Part shown: positions 20,207 through 27,939 of the stretch, piece after piece
Layout of the letters: the number at the start of each line of letters is the position of its first letter
Numbering within the stretch: the first letter of the stretch is position 1
Source: Thermorudis peleae
GTDB lineage: Bacteria > Chloroflexota > Chloroflexia > Thermomicrobiales > Thermomicrobiaceae
Reading direction: 5' to 3'
Assembly (NCBI RefSeq): GCF_000744775.1
Contig: NZ_JQMP01000003.1
Location: forward strand, 930,001-994,000
DNA: 64,000 nucleotides
Notes under the pieces: generated by a model
Databases searched by the model: none
The model's input: the letters and a program-made list of their open reading frames with translations, nothing else
What the model was told of the DNA's origin: nothing
Made by a program: the position numbers and the translations under genes

Positions 20207-21472
20207 TCAGTCGTCGCTTGCGGCAGCGTGCGCGGGCTGTGGCGGCGCGGGCTCGCCGAGCGCGTAATCGTCCGCCCACAGGCCCGGCGCCCACCAGCGA
20301 CTCAGCACGGCCACGAGGACACAGGCCGTGCCGCCGAGTGCCATCGCTAGCCGCGCGCCGAACACACTGGCAAGCAGCCCGGCCTGGAACTGCCCCAGGC
20401 GCGGGCCGGTCAGCGCGAACAGCGAGGCCAGCGCGCCGACGCGGCCGCGGTAGTCGTCGGGCGTCACCAGCTGGCGCACGGTGTGGCGCATGACCATGCT
20501 AATCGCGTCCAGCCCGCCAGCGAGCGCCAGCAGCACCAGTGCGAGCGGCAGCCACGGTGCCAGGCCAAAGAGCCCCAGCGCTAGCCCATAGCCGATGACA
20601 ACCGTTACCATGACGCGGCCAGGGTGCTGGGGCGTGCGCAGGAAGGCGACGAGCAGCTCGCCGCTGACCGCGCCAACGCTCAGCGCCGTGTAGAGCCAGC
20701 CGAGCCCCTCCGGGCCGATCCGGAAGATGTCGCGCGCGAACACCGGCAAGAGGCCGACCGAGGAGACGAGCGCGGTCGCCAGAAAGTCGAGTAGCATCAA
20801 CTGCCACAGGATCGGCCGTTGGCGGACGAAGCGCAGTCCCTCGACCAGTGCTGCCAGGCTGCGGCGGTCGCGCGCGACGACCTGCTTTGGCGGGTGCATC
20901 AGCGTCAGGGCGACGACGACGAGCAGGTAGGTGAGCGCGTTGAGCCAGAAGCAGGCGGCGGTGCCAAACGTGCTGATGAGCACGCCGCCGAGCGCCGGGC
21001 CGAGGATCGAGGCGCTGTCGGAGGCGAGGACGTTGAGCGTGAGGGCGTTGGTCAGCCGCTCGCGTGGCACAAGGGCGGGGATCAACGCCTGGCGCGCGGG
21101 ACTGTCGAACGCCATCGCGCCGGAGATGGCCATGGCAAAGAGGTAGAGGGTGAGGGTGGTGGCGCGGCCGGTGCTCACCAGCAGGGCGAGGGCAAGGAGG
21201 AGGGTGGCGGCGGTGCTCTGGGTGACGAGCAGCAGCTTGCGCCGGTCGACCTGGTCGGCGAGCGTGCCGCCAAAGAGCGAGAGCAGGACGGTCGGCACGG
21301 CGCGGGCGATGGCGATGCCGCCGAGCTGCGCGGTCGAGCCGGTGAGCACGTAGATCAGCCAGCTGAGCGCGACCGTCTGCAGCTGCACGCCGAACATCGA
21401 GATGAACTGGCCGATCCAGAGCAAGCGGAAGTCACGATAGCGCAAGGCCGCAAAGGCCTGCGGCATACGCAT
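20207..21472 (-). CDS. Major facilitator superfamily exporter (EntS/MFS_3-like)
   Basis: 421 residues with about twelve predicted hydrophobic helices. The N-terminus (FAALRYRDFRLLWIGQFIS) and the cytoplasmic loop after helix 2 (GGTLADQVDRRKLLL, the MFS motif A region) are characteristic of the MFS_3/enterobactin-exporter-like group of drug and siderophore efflux proteins. A second loop, TPDDYRGRVGAL, is the equivalent in the C-terminal half. The tail is hydrophilic and Ala/Pro-rich. GAGGAG lies 9 bases upstream of the chosen ATG. The substrate is unknown and no siderophore genes are nearby. Its upstream side faces the large tandem-repeat region, so any promoter must lie in or before that region. 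Confidence 0.88.
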   Translation of the reverse strand: MRMPQAFAALRYRDFRLLWIGQFISMFGVQLQTVALSWLIYVLTGSTAQLGGIAIARAVPTVLLSLFGGTLADQVDRRKLLLVTQSTAATLLLALALLVSTGRATTLTLYLFAMAISGAMAFDSPARQALIPALVPRERLTNALTLNVLASDSASILGPALGGVLISTFGTAACFWLNALTYLLVVVALTLMHPPKQVVARDRRSLAALVEGLRFVRQRPILWQLMLLDFLATALVSSVGLLPVFARDIFRIGPEGLGWLYTALSVGAVSGELLVAFLRTPQHPGRVMVTVVIGYGLALGLFGLAPWLPLALVLLALAGGLDAISMVMRHTVRQLVTPDDYRGRVGALASLFALTGPRLGQFQAGLLASVFGARLAMALGGTACVLVAVLSRWWAPGLWADDYALGEPAPPQPAHAAASDD

Positions 21473-21650
21473 ACGCCGTTGCTCCTCGTCCCTGTGGCGG
21501 AGCTCCCGCCTTCATGTTGCGCAAGCCTACCATCCCATTGCCCCGCTGTCGAGACCGGTGCCGGGTATTCCGGCGGTCGTGCATTGCGTGATACGTCCGC
21601 GGAGGCGGCCCGCGCTGGGTGCGCCGGTGCCGGGGAGACCCGGGTGCACG

Positions 21651-22030
21651 TGGTTGACATGGTTGACAGGGTTGACAGTGGTTGAGCGGGAGCGGTTGAG
21701 TGTGGTTGAGTGGTTGAGTGCGGTTGAGTGCGGTTGACGGGGGTAACGGTGGTTGAACCGGTTGAACGTGGTTGAAGGTGGTTGAAACGGTTGAAAGCGG
21801 CCAAAAACCGCGTGACGACGCGGAAGTTCTTTCAACCACCGCGACCACACACCGGTTGAAAGGGTTGAATGCGGGGAATGCCGGTGATGGTGGTTGACAG
21901 TGGTTGACACGGTTGACAGTGGTTGACGGGTTGACAGTGGTTGACGGGTTGACAGTGGTTGACAGGGGTAACGGTGGTTGACGGAATTGATGTCGGTGAG
22001 AGTGGTTGACAGTGGTTGACGTGGTTGACA
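21651..22030 (+). repeat. Left arm of GGTTGA tandem-repeat block
   Basis: Short units built on GGTTGA plus a variable next base, at mostly 8-11-bp spacing. They come in runs by type: GTTGAC units (21651-21682), GTTGAG units (21680-21732), GTTGAA units (21750-21800) ending in cassette 1, then GTTGAC units (21891-22029) ending in cassette 2. Non-unit inserts are short, for example 21868-21890. I recognise no described repeat family. Confidence 0.9.
21789..21862 (+). other. Hairpin cassette, copy 1 (A type)
   Basis: A 74-bp element. It opens with GGTTGAAAG, then a small hairpin GCGG-ccaaaaa-CCGC (21797-21811), a conserved stretch TGACGACGCGGAA, and a 9-bp hairpin CTTTCAACC (21829-21837) / GGTTGAAAG (21854-21862) with a 16-nt loop. 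It is flanked by units of the matching GGTTGAA type. It could be a structured RNA or a DNA site; no known family is recognised. Confidence 0.75.
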
Positions 22031-22097
22031 AGGGTCAAAAAATCCCATGAAGACGCGGAAACGCTGTCAACCACCCCGACCACGCACTGGTTGACAG
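22023..22097 (+). other. Hairpin cassette, copy 2 (C type)
   Basis: A 75-bp element with the same layout: GGTTGACA start, GGG-tcaaaaaat-CCC hairpin (22032-22046), conserved TGAAGACGCGGAA, and a 9-bp hairpin CTGTCAACC (22064-22072) / GGTTGACAG (22089-22097) with a 16-nt loop. Both sides of the stem changed relative to copy 1, so pairing is kept. Upstream units are of the GGTTGAC type. Confidence 0.75.
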
Positions 22098-22167
22098 CCG
22101 TGCCTGCCCCGTCCACGACCACCACCCACCCCTGTGCTCCTCACCGCTCACGTGCCACCGGCCTACC

Positions 22168-22553
22168 CGTTTCAACCGTTTCAACCACTTCAACCGCTTC
22201 AACCGTTTCAACCACTTCAACCGTTTCAACCACTTCAACCACTTCAACCGCTTCAACCACCTTCAACCGCTTCAACCGTTTCAACCACTTCAACCACCTT
22301 CAACCGCTTCAACCACTTCAACCGTTTCAACCACCTTCAACCGCTTCAACCGCGTTCAACCACGGTACCACTGCAACCAGCGCACCTGCTGTCAACCCTG
22401 TCAACCACGTCAACCGCGTCAACCACGTCAACCGCGTCAACCGCGTCAACCATGTCAACCGCGTCAACCACGTCAACCGTGTCAACCACGTCAACCACGT
22501 CAACCACTGTCAACCGTGTCAACCACTGTCAACCGCACTCAACCGACTCAACC
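22168..22553 (-). repeat. Right arm of GGTTGA tandem-repeat block, inverted
   Basis: The same units on the opposite strand, mostly with a strict 9-bp period: TTCAACC units (22168-22362), then GTCAACC units (22391-22541), then ACTCAACC units (22538-22553) leading into cassette 3. The left and right arms therefore form a large imperfect inverted repeat around a unit-free centre at 22099-22167. Confidence 0.92.
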
Positions 22554-22618
22554 GGTGCTGGGTCAGGGTGGTTGAGTGGATTTCCGCGTTGTCATGGGGT
22601 TTTTGCCCGTACTCAACC
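22546..22618 (-). other. Hairpin cassette, copy 3 (G type)
   Basis: A 73-bp element on the minus strand: GGTTGAGTA start (22618 downward), hairpin of GGG and CCC around CAAAAA (22596-22608), conserved TGACAACGCGGAA, then an 8-bp hairpin ACTCAACC / GGTTGAGT (22546-22553 with 22570-22577) and a 16-nt loop. Adjacent units are of the GGTTGAG type. Confidence 0.75.
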
Positions 22619-22671
22619 GACTCAACCACTGGTGCACGGTTGACGGGTGGTGGAGTTGCGTGGGGGCTGGG

Positions 22672-22759
22672 TGGTGTCATATCCCAGGGTGCAGCCGGTG
22701 CGGGCTGAGACGGTCGGAGCAGGGACACGGCGTCGAGCAGTCTGGTGTCATATCCCAGG
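22672..22759. repeat. 17-nt exact direct repeat pair, 71 bp apart
   Basis: TGGTGTCATATCCCAGG occurs at 22672-22688 and 22743-22759. The flanking bases differ. No function is recognised. Confidence 0.8.
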
Positions 22760-22913
22760 TCTCAGCACGCGCGGGCGCCGCAGGCGAAGGGGTCACACGC
22801 GCGGTGCCACAGGCGCGGGCGCCGCGAGCTGGCAGCGGGCTCACGCTCCGTTTCCCGGCAGATTGCCGGCCTCCCGGTTGGCGCGGGAGTATGCACACAG
22901 CCTGGTATGGCCG

Positions 22914-23013
22914 GCCGGGCCGTGCTCGCTCCACGGCGCTGGGCGCACCTGCGTGGCGTAAGGCAGCCAAGACACGCCCTGCCGGGCCGTGTTCGCTCCA
23001 TGGCGATGGGCGC
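22914..23013. repeat. 33-nt direct repeat pair, 67 bp apart
   Basis: Copies at 22914-22946 and 22981-23013 share the core GCCGGGCCGTG, then TTCGCTCCA or CTCGCTCCA, and end GGGCGC, with three mismatches in 33. They lie just past the 3' end of the acyl-CoA ligase gene. The period is close to the CRISPR unit length but the sequence is unrelated. Confidence 0.75.
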
Positions 23014-23023
23014 GGGAGGTGGG

Positions 23024-24649
23024 CTAGCTGGTGCGCAGCAGGAAGCGCTGGATTTTGCCGCTCGGCGTCTTCGGCAGCTCGGGCACGAAGGCGAAGGCAC
23101 GCGGGTAGGCGTGGGCGCCGACGTGCTGCCGGACGACTGCCTGCAGCGCCTGCTCCAGTTCCGGCGTCGGCTGAAATCCCGGCCGCAACACCAGATAGGC
23201 CTTGATGATCTGCCCGCGCAACTCGTCGGGGACGCCGACCACCGCACACTCGGCGACTGCTGGGTGGGTGAGCAGGGCGCTTTCGACTTCGAAGGGGCCG
23301 ATCCGGTAGCCGGCGCTGAGGATGATGTCGTCGGAGCGGCCGCTGAAGAAGAAGGCGCCCTCGGCGTCGCAGCTGGCGTCGTCGCCAGTGAGGTAGTACC
23401 GGCCGTCGGGCGAGAAGCGCGCTGCCGTTGCCTCAGGATCGCCGACGTAGCCGGCAAACCAGAAGAGCGGCGACTGCGCTGTGTCGATGGCCAGGTGGCC
23501 TTCCTGGCCTGGCCCGCACTCCTGTCCCTGCGCATCGAGGATGACCGGGCGAAACCCCGGCATGGCGTAGCCCATCGAGCCGGGCTTCAGCGGGCGCTGC
23601 CACGCCGGATGATGATGGTTGTTGATGACCATGCCCAGCTCGGTCTGGCCGTAGTGGTCGTGGATCGGGACGCCAAACGTCTGCGTGGCCCAGGTGATCA
23701 CCTCCGGGTTGAGCGGCTCCCCGGCGCTGGAGATCACCCGCAGGCGCGTCTGCGTGCCGGGCTGGAGGCCGGCTGCCCGCAGTGCCCGGAATGCCGTCGG
23801 CGCCGCCGCCCAGTTCGTGACGCCGTAGGCGTCGAGCAGCCAGAACGTGATCTTCGGATCAAATGGCCCGCGATACCAGAGCGTTGCCTTGCCGAGCAGC
23901 AGCGGCCCGATCAGCCCGTAGTACAGGCCGTAGGCCCAGCCGGGGTCGGCCATGTTCCAGAACATGTCATCGTCGCGTAGGTCGAGGCCGATACGCATGT
24001 ACATCTCAACGGAGGCCAGGGCTTTGAGCGGCACGGGCACACCCTTTGGGTGCCCGGTCGTGCCCGAGGTATAGATGAGCACCATCGGGTCGTCAGGGCG
24101 GATGAGCACGGGATCGGTGACTGGATCAGCGCGCTCGATTTCGTGGTAGAAGCTGAGGTCGCCGCGCTCGATGCCGCGTCCGCCGCCCTCGCCGACGGTC
24201 ACGATGGTGCGGCCATCGGCGACGAGGTCGGCTGGGATTTTCGCCCGCTGGTTCGCTGCCGTGACGATCACCTGTGCGTTGCTGCCGCGCACGCGGTAGG
24301 CCACGGCTTCGGGGCCGAAGGCGGTGAAGAGGGGGACGTAGACCGCGCCGAGCCGCCACGTGGCGAGCGCGGTGATGAGCAGCTCTGGCCCGCGGGGCAA
24401 GAAGCCAGCGACGCAGCTCCCCGCCTGCACGCCGAGGGCGCGGAGGACGCCAGCAAATGCCGCCGACTGGGCGTGCAGGTCGCGAAAGGTGATGCGGGCC
24501 GTCGTGCCGCTCTCGTCCTCGAAGAAGAGGGCAATCCGCTCGGGAACGCGGGCGTGGCGGTCGCAGAGCAACACAGCAGCGTTGCCCGGCGCGCTCGTGT
24601 ACTGCTGCAGCAGCTGAGGCACGTCAACCGATGCGGTCGCCATAGGCAT
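23024..24649 (-). CDS. AMP-dependent acyl-CoA synthetase (acetyl/medium-chain acyl-CoA ligase-like)
   Basis: 541 residues of the ANL adenylating family. The P-loop motif YTSGTTGHPKG is at about residue 195, the A5-type motif HDHYGQTELG at about 335, the Asp of YLTGDDA at about 410, the hinge region GRSDDIILSAGYRIGPFEVE after that, and the catalytic Lys in PKTPSGKIQR near the C-terminus. It activates a carboxylic acid to acyl-AMP and then acyl-CoA. Size and motifs are closest to acetyl-CoA synthetase-like and medium-chain ligases, but the chain length is not readable. The start is uncertain between ATG at 24649 and 24643; a GGAG site fits the second better. The following minus-strand direction and the neighbouring dehydrogenase upstream suggest acyl-CoA metabolism. 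Confidence 0.9.
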   Translation of the reverse strand: MPMATASVDVPQLLQQYTSAPGNAAVLLCDRHARVPERIALFFEDESGTTARITFRDLHAQSAAFAGVLRALGVQAGSCVAGFLPRGPELLITALATWRLGAVYVPLFTAFGPEAVAYRVRGSNAQVIVTAANQRAKIPADLVADGRTIVTVGEGGGRGIERGDLSFYHEIERADPVTDPVLIRPDDPMVLIYTSGTTGHPKGVPVPLKALASVEMYMRIGLDLRDDDMFWNMADPGWAYGLYYGLIGPLLLGKATLWYRGPFDPKITFWLLDAYGVTNWAAAPTAFRALRAAGLQPGTQTRLRVISSAGEPLNPEVITWATQTFGVPIHDHYGQTELGMVINNHHHPAWQRPLKPGSMGYAMPGFRPVILDAQGQECGPGQEGHLAIDTAQSPLFWFAGYVGDPEATAARFSPDGRYYLTGDDASCDAEGAFFFSGRSDDIILSAGYRIGPFEVESALLTHPAVAECAVVGVPDELRGQIIKAYLVLRPGFQPTPELEQALQAVVRQHVGAHAYPRAFAFVPELPKTPSGKIQRFLLRTS

Positions 24650-24721
24650 GTGCTCCGTTCGTGCTTGACACCGTGCTTTGCCACAGTCTAGCCGAATGTG
24701 GAGCCGACAGCAACGCTGGTG

Positions 24722-25465
24722 TTAGCGTGGCGGCATGCGCAGGCCACCGTCGAGCCGGATGACGGTGCCGTTGAGCATCGGGTTGCGGATGATGTGCATG
24801 GCCAGGGCGGCAAACTCGTCGGGATGGCCGAGGCGCTTGGGAAACGGCGTCTGCTCGCTGAGCGTGCGGCGGATCTCGTCGGGGATCTGCTGGCCCATGG
24901 GGGTGGCGAACACGCCCGGGGCGATGCCGACGACGCGGATGCCGAACGCCGCCAGTTCGCGCGCTGCCGGCAAGACGAGGCTGGCGACGCCGCCCTTCGA
25001 GGCTGCGTAGGCCGCCTGGCCGATCTGCCCCTCGAACGCGGCAATGCTCGACGTGACCACGATGACGCCGCGCTCCCCCTCGGCGTTCGGGGCGTTCTGC
25101 TGCATCGCGGCCGCGGTGAGACGCAGCACGTTGAAGGTGCCGATGAGGTTGACCTCGATCACGCGGCGAAACTGCTCAAGGCTGTGCGGCCCGTTCCGCC
25201 CGACGATGCGCCCGGCCCAGACGATGCCGGCGCAGTGGACGACGATGCCGAGCGGCCCGCGTTCGACTGCGACCGCGACGGCGCGCTCAAACGCGGCCTC
25301 GTCGGTAACGTCAGCGACGACGGGCACGATGCCCGGCGCAGCGGACGCCTCGGCGAGGTCGACGGCGACGACGTGGGCTCCGGCGGCTGCGAGCGCGTGC
25401 GCCGTTGCCTGGCCGAGCCCGCTCGCCCCGCCCGTGACGATTGCGCTCACGCCTTGCATCTCCAT
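24722..25465 (-). CDS. Short-chain dehydrogenase, type II 3-hydroxyacyl-CoA dehydrogenase-like
   Basis: 247 residues from the ATG at 25465, which has AAGGAG seven bases upstream; the frame is open 46 codons further but without support. The Rossmann signature TGGASGLGQATA begins near residue 9, the NAG-like motif HCAGIV is at about 85, the catalytic Ser lies in VTSSIAAFEGQ and the catalytic pair in YAASKGG. The tail LDGGLRMPPR is typical of the family. The IAAFEGQIGQAAYAASKGG stretch matches type II 3-hydroxyacyl-CoA dehydrogenases, which oxidise 3-hydroxyacyl-CoA with NAD in fatty-acid or branched-chain breakdown. Its place just upstream of an acyl-CoA ligase on the same strand (72-bp gap) fits that role. 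Specificity is inferred. Confidence 0.9.
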   Translation of the reverse strand: MEMQGVSAIVTGGASGLGQATAHALAAAGAHVVAVDLAEASAAPGIVPVVADVTDEAAFERAVAVAVERGPLGIVVHCAGIVWAGRIVGRNGPHSLEQFRRVIEVNLIGTFNVLRLTAAAMQQNAPNAEGERGVIVVTSSIAAFEGQIGQAAYAASKGGVASLVLPAARELAAFGIRVVGIAPGVFATPMGQQIPDEIRRTLSEQTPFPKRLGHPDEFAALAMHIIRNPMLNGTVIRLDGGLRMPPR

Positions 25466-25659
25466 GGTGCGCTCCTTACGTCCTGTCCCGACGCGACCGC
25501 ATGCATCTTGCCAGCCAGGCAGGCTTGGCGGCAAGGGGTGACCTTGCGCGGCGGTCGCTGATCGTCGACAATACAGCCGGTTTGCCGGCACAGCGACGTG
25601 CACGGCGGCGGACGCTGCTGTCCACGGTCGTGTGGGCGGTCAGCTGTGGAGGCATGCGC

Positions 25660-26802
25660 ATGATTATCGGGGTACCGAAAGAAGTCAAGGTTCAGGAAGA
25701 GCGCGTTGCCGTGACGCCGCATGGCGTTCGCGAGTTCGTGCGGCATGGGCACCAGGTGCTGGTCGAGCAGGGCGCTGGTGTCGGCAGCGGGTTTCCTGAC
25801 CGCGAGTACGTTGCCGCTGGCGCGACCATCGTGCCCACGGCGGCCGACGTGTGGGCGCAGGCGGAGATGATCATGAAGGTCAAGGAGCCGATTCCCGCCG
25901 AGTATCCCTACCTGCGCCCCGGCCTCGTGCTCTTCACCTACCTGCACCTTGCGGCCGACGAGGCATTGACCCGCACGCTCCTCGACCGGCAAGTGACGGC
26001 GATTGCCTATGAGACGGTCCAGCTTGCCGATGGCTCCCTGCCGTTACTGGCGCCGATGAGCGAGGTTGCTGGGCGGCTCGCGGTACAAGTCGCGGCGTAC
26101 TACCTCATGCGCCCGCACGGCGGACGGGGCGTGCTGCTTGGTGGCGTCGCGGGGGTTTCGGCGGCCAACGTCGTCATCCTGGGTGGCGGCATCGTTGGGA
26201 CGAACGCCGCGCAAATGGCGCTTGGGCTTGGGGCGAACGTCACGTTGCTCGACATCAACGTTGACCGGCTCCGCTTCCTCGAACAGATTCTCCACGGGCG
26301 GTTCCACACCCTCATGTCGAACCAGCAGCACATCGCTGACGCCGTCGAGCAGGCCGATGTCGTCATCAGCGGCGTCTTGATTCCCGGGGCACGTGCTCCG
26401 CGGCTCGTCACCCGCGAGATGGTCGCCAGCATGCGCCGTGGCTCCGTGATCGTCGATGTGTCGATTGACCAGGGCGGCTCAATCGAGACCTCGCGCCCAA
26501 CGACCCATGCCGACCCGGTGTACGAAGAGTACGGCGTCGTGCATTACTGTGTCACGAACATGCCTGGGTCGGTTCCCAGGACTAGTACGTTCGCGCTCAG
26601 TAACGTAACATTGTCGTACGGGCTCAAGCTCGCTGACCTGGGGGTGGTCGAAGCAGTTCGTCGCGATCCAGCGCTTGCGCGGGGCGTCAATACCTATCAG
26701 GGGAAGGTGACACATCCATCTGTCGCGTCGGCATTTGGTTTGCCCTACACGCCGCTCGAGACGTTGCTTGCGCCGTCACCCGAGCAGGTCTCAGCGTCCT
26801 AG
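25660..26802 (+). CDS. ald: Alanine dehydrogenase
   Basis: 380 residues beginning MIIGVPKEVKVQEERVAVTP, the canonical start of the family. The ATG at 25660 has GGAGG seven bases upstream; an ATG two codons earlier lies too close to that site. The substrate-binding Arg and Lys sit in EERVAVTP and MIMKVKEP, the catalytic His in FTYLHLAAD, and the NAD Rossmann motif VILGGGIVGTNAAQ near residue 170. The enzyme interconverts L-alanine with pyruvate and ammonia. It is divergent from the dehydrogenase at 25465 and precedes the recombinase gene by 54 bp. Confidence 0.95.
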   Translation: MIIGVPKEVKVQEERVAVTPHGVREFVRHGHQVLVEQGAGVGSGFPDREYVAAGATIVPTAADVWAQAEMIMKVKEPIPAEYPYLRPGLVLFTYLHLAADEALTRTLLDRQVTAIAYETVQLADGSLPLLAPMSEVAGRLAVQVAAYYLMRPHGGRGVLLGGVAGVSAANVVILGGGIVGTNAAQMALGLGANVTLLDINVDRLRFLEQILHGRFHTLMSNQQHIADAVEQADVVISGVLIPGARAPRLVTREMVASMRRGSVIVDVSIDQGGSIETSRPTTHADPVYEEYGVVHYCVTNMPGSVPRTSTFALSNVTLSYGLKLADLGVVEAVRRDPALARGVNTYQGKVTHPSVASAFGLPYTPLETLLAPSPEQVSAS

Positions 26803-26856
26803 CGCATGACGCGAGCAGTGCGCACGCGGCAGGTGGAAGGATGGAGGGGACGAGTT

Positions 26857-27939
26857 ATGCAGGATGAGGTCGCACGCTTTCTCGAGATGCTGGACGAGCG
26901 CCGCGCCCTCTCCGGGAACACCGTTGCTGCGTATCGCAATGACCTTGCCCAGTTCACGCAGTTTCTGGCTGATGGCCATGGGGTACAGTCCTGGCAGATG
27001 CTGACATCACATCACCTCGAGCACTTCCTCTCCTATCTCTACAGCCGCAAGTACGCCGACACGACGGTTGCGCGCAAGATCTCGGCTGTCAAGAGCTTCT
27101 GCCGCTATCTCTATACCCGGGGAGTGCTGCACGAAAACCTGGCCGCCCAGCTCCCGACACCCCGTACCACCTACTTCAAGCCCCGGGCCATTACCCCAAG
27201 CGAAGTCGCGGCCTTGCTCAACACCGTTGCCATCGACGACTCGCCGGAGGGCCTCCGCGACTATGCCATGTTCCTCACGCTCTACTCGACCGGCATGCGG
27301 GTGAGCGAACTGACCGCCCTGAACGTCAGCGACGTGAGCCTGCACGAGGCGCGGATTCGCATCGGGCGCCAGACGCCGCGCGAGCGGGAAGTCCCCGTAA
27401 ACGAGGAGACGGTCGGGGCGCTTGAACGCTATCTCGAGGAGGGCCGCCCGCAGCTCGTGTGCAATAACCGCGGCGAGCTGGCGCTGTTCATTAACCATCG
27501 CGGCAAGCGGCTGACCCGCCAGGGCTTCTGGCTGATCCTCAAACGCTATGCTGATCTTGCGGGCATCCCGGACATTACGCCACACATCCTGCGCCATTCC
27601 TTCGCGTTCCATGCCCTGGAGCAGGGCTGGCACCCAGCGGAGTTACAACGCGTCCTCGGCCATCTGAGCCTTTCGACGACGTTGGCCTATCAGCACCTGC
27701 TGCGCCAGGGCGACCATCGCCAGCACCGAGTGACGGCGCAGACGGCAGCGTCGTGGGACGACGCCGCGGCATACTTCGAGCAGGCGAGCCATGACGCGGC
27801 GGTGGCACGTGGCCCGTCGACGACACCGGCGGCAACGAGGCCGTCGCCCGAGCACACTGCTGACCCGCTCGCCACCGACGAACACGATGGTACGGGAGGG
27901 GACAATGAGCGCACCACACCCGGTGACGGTCTCGCTTGA
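26857..27939 (+). CDS. XerC/XerD-type tyrosine recombinase
   Basis: 360 residues from the ATG at 26857, preceded by GGAGGGG; the frame opens 17 codons earlier without a ribosome site. The N-terminal SAM-like core-binding domain (about 1-90) has the typical [12 protein letters not shown]. The catalytic domain shows Arg in [10 protein letters not shown], HxxR in HILRHSF, His in [10 protein letters not shown] and the nucleophile Tyr in LAYQHLL. About 60 extra residues follow the Tyr, which is longer than classical Xer proteins and of low complexity. It could resolve chromosome dimers or act in an element; no dif or att site was identified. Its last 35 bp overlap the start of the glycyl-tRNA synthetase gene. 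Confidence 0.9.
   Translation: MQDEVARFLEMLDERRALSGNTVAAYRNDLAQFTQFLADGHGVQSWQMLTSHHLEHFLSYLYSRKYADTTVARKISAVKSFCRYLYTRGVLHENLAAQLPTPRTTYFKPRAITPSEVAALLNTVAIDDSPEGLRDYAMFLTLYSTGMRVSELTALNVSDVSLHEARIRIGRQTPREREVPVNEETVGALERYLEEGRPQLVCNNRGELALFINHRGKRLTRQGFWLILKRYADLAGIPDITPHILRHSFAFHALEQGWHPAELQRVLGHLSLSTTLAYQHLLRQGDHRQHRVTAQTAASWDDAAAYFEQASHDAAVARGPSTTPAATRPSPEHTADPLATDEHDGTGGDNERTTPGDGLA

Larger units (their letters stand above)
21473..23023. other. Gene-free 1.55-kb repeat region
   Basis: Contains no credible gene. 21473-21650 is ordinary GC-rich DNA with the MFS ribosome site. 21651-22636 is the GGTTGA tandem-repeat block with three cassettes, annotated separately. 22637-23023 carries two pairs of longer direct repeats. 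Ser/Thr-rich and Asn/Phe-rich open frames across the block are by-products of 9-mer units without stop codons. Confidence 0.85.

Noticed and set aside
22596-22618. A tracrRNA for the CRISPR array in cassette 3
   Set aside because: The match to the repeat is only 12 nt, is not kept in the other two cassettes, and a 30-nt ATTGAAAC-type repeat does not belong to tracrRNA-using systems.
22016-22708. A 230-residue Ser/Thr- and Asn/Phe-rich frame in the GGTTGA repeat block
   Set aside because: All frames in this block are open and give low-complexity peptides whose sequence is dictated by the 9-mer unit. There is no start context.
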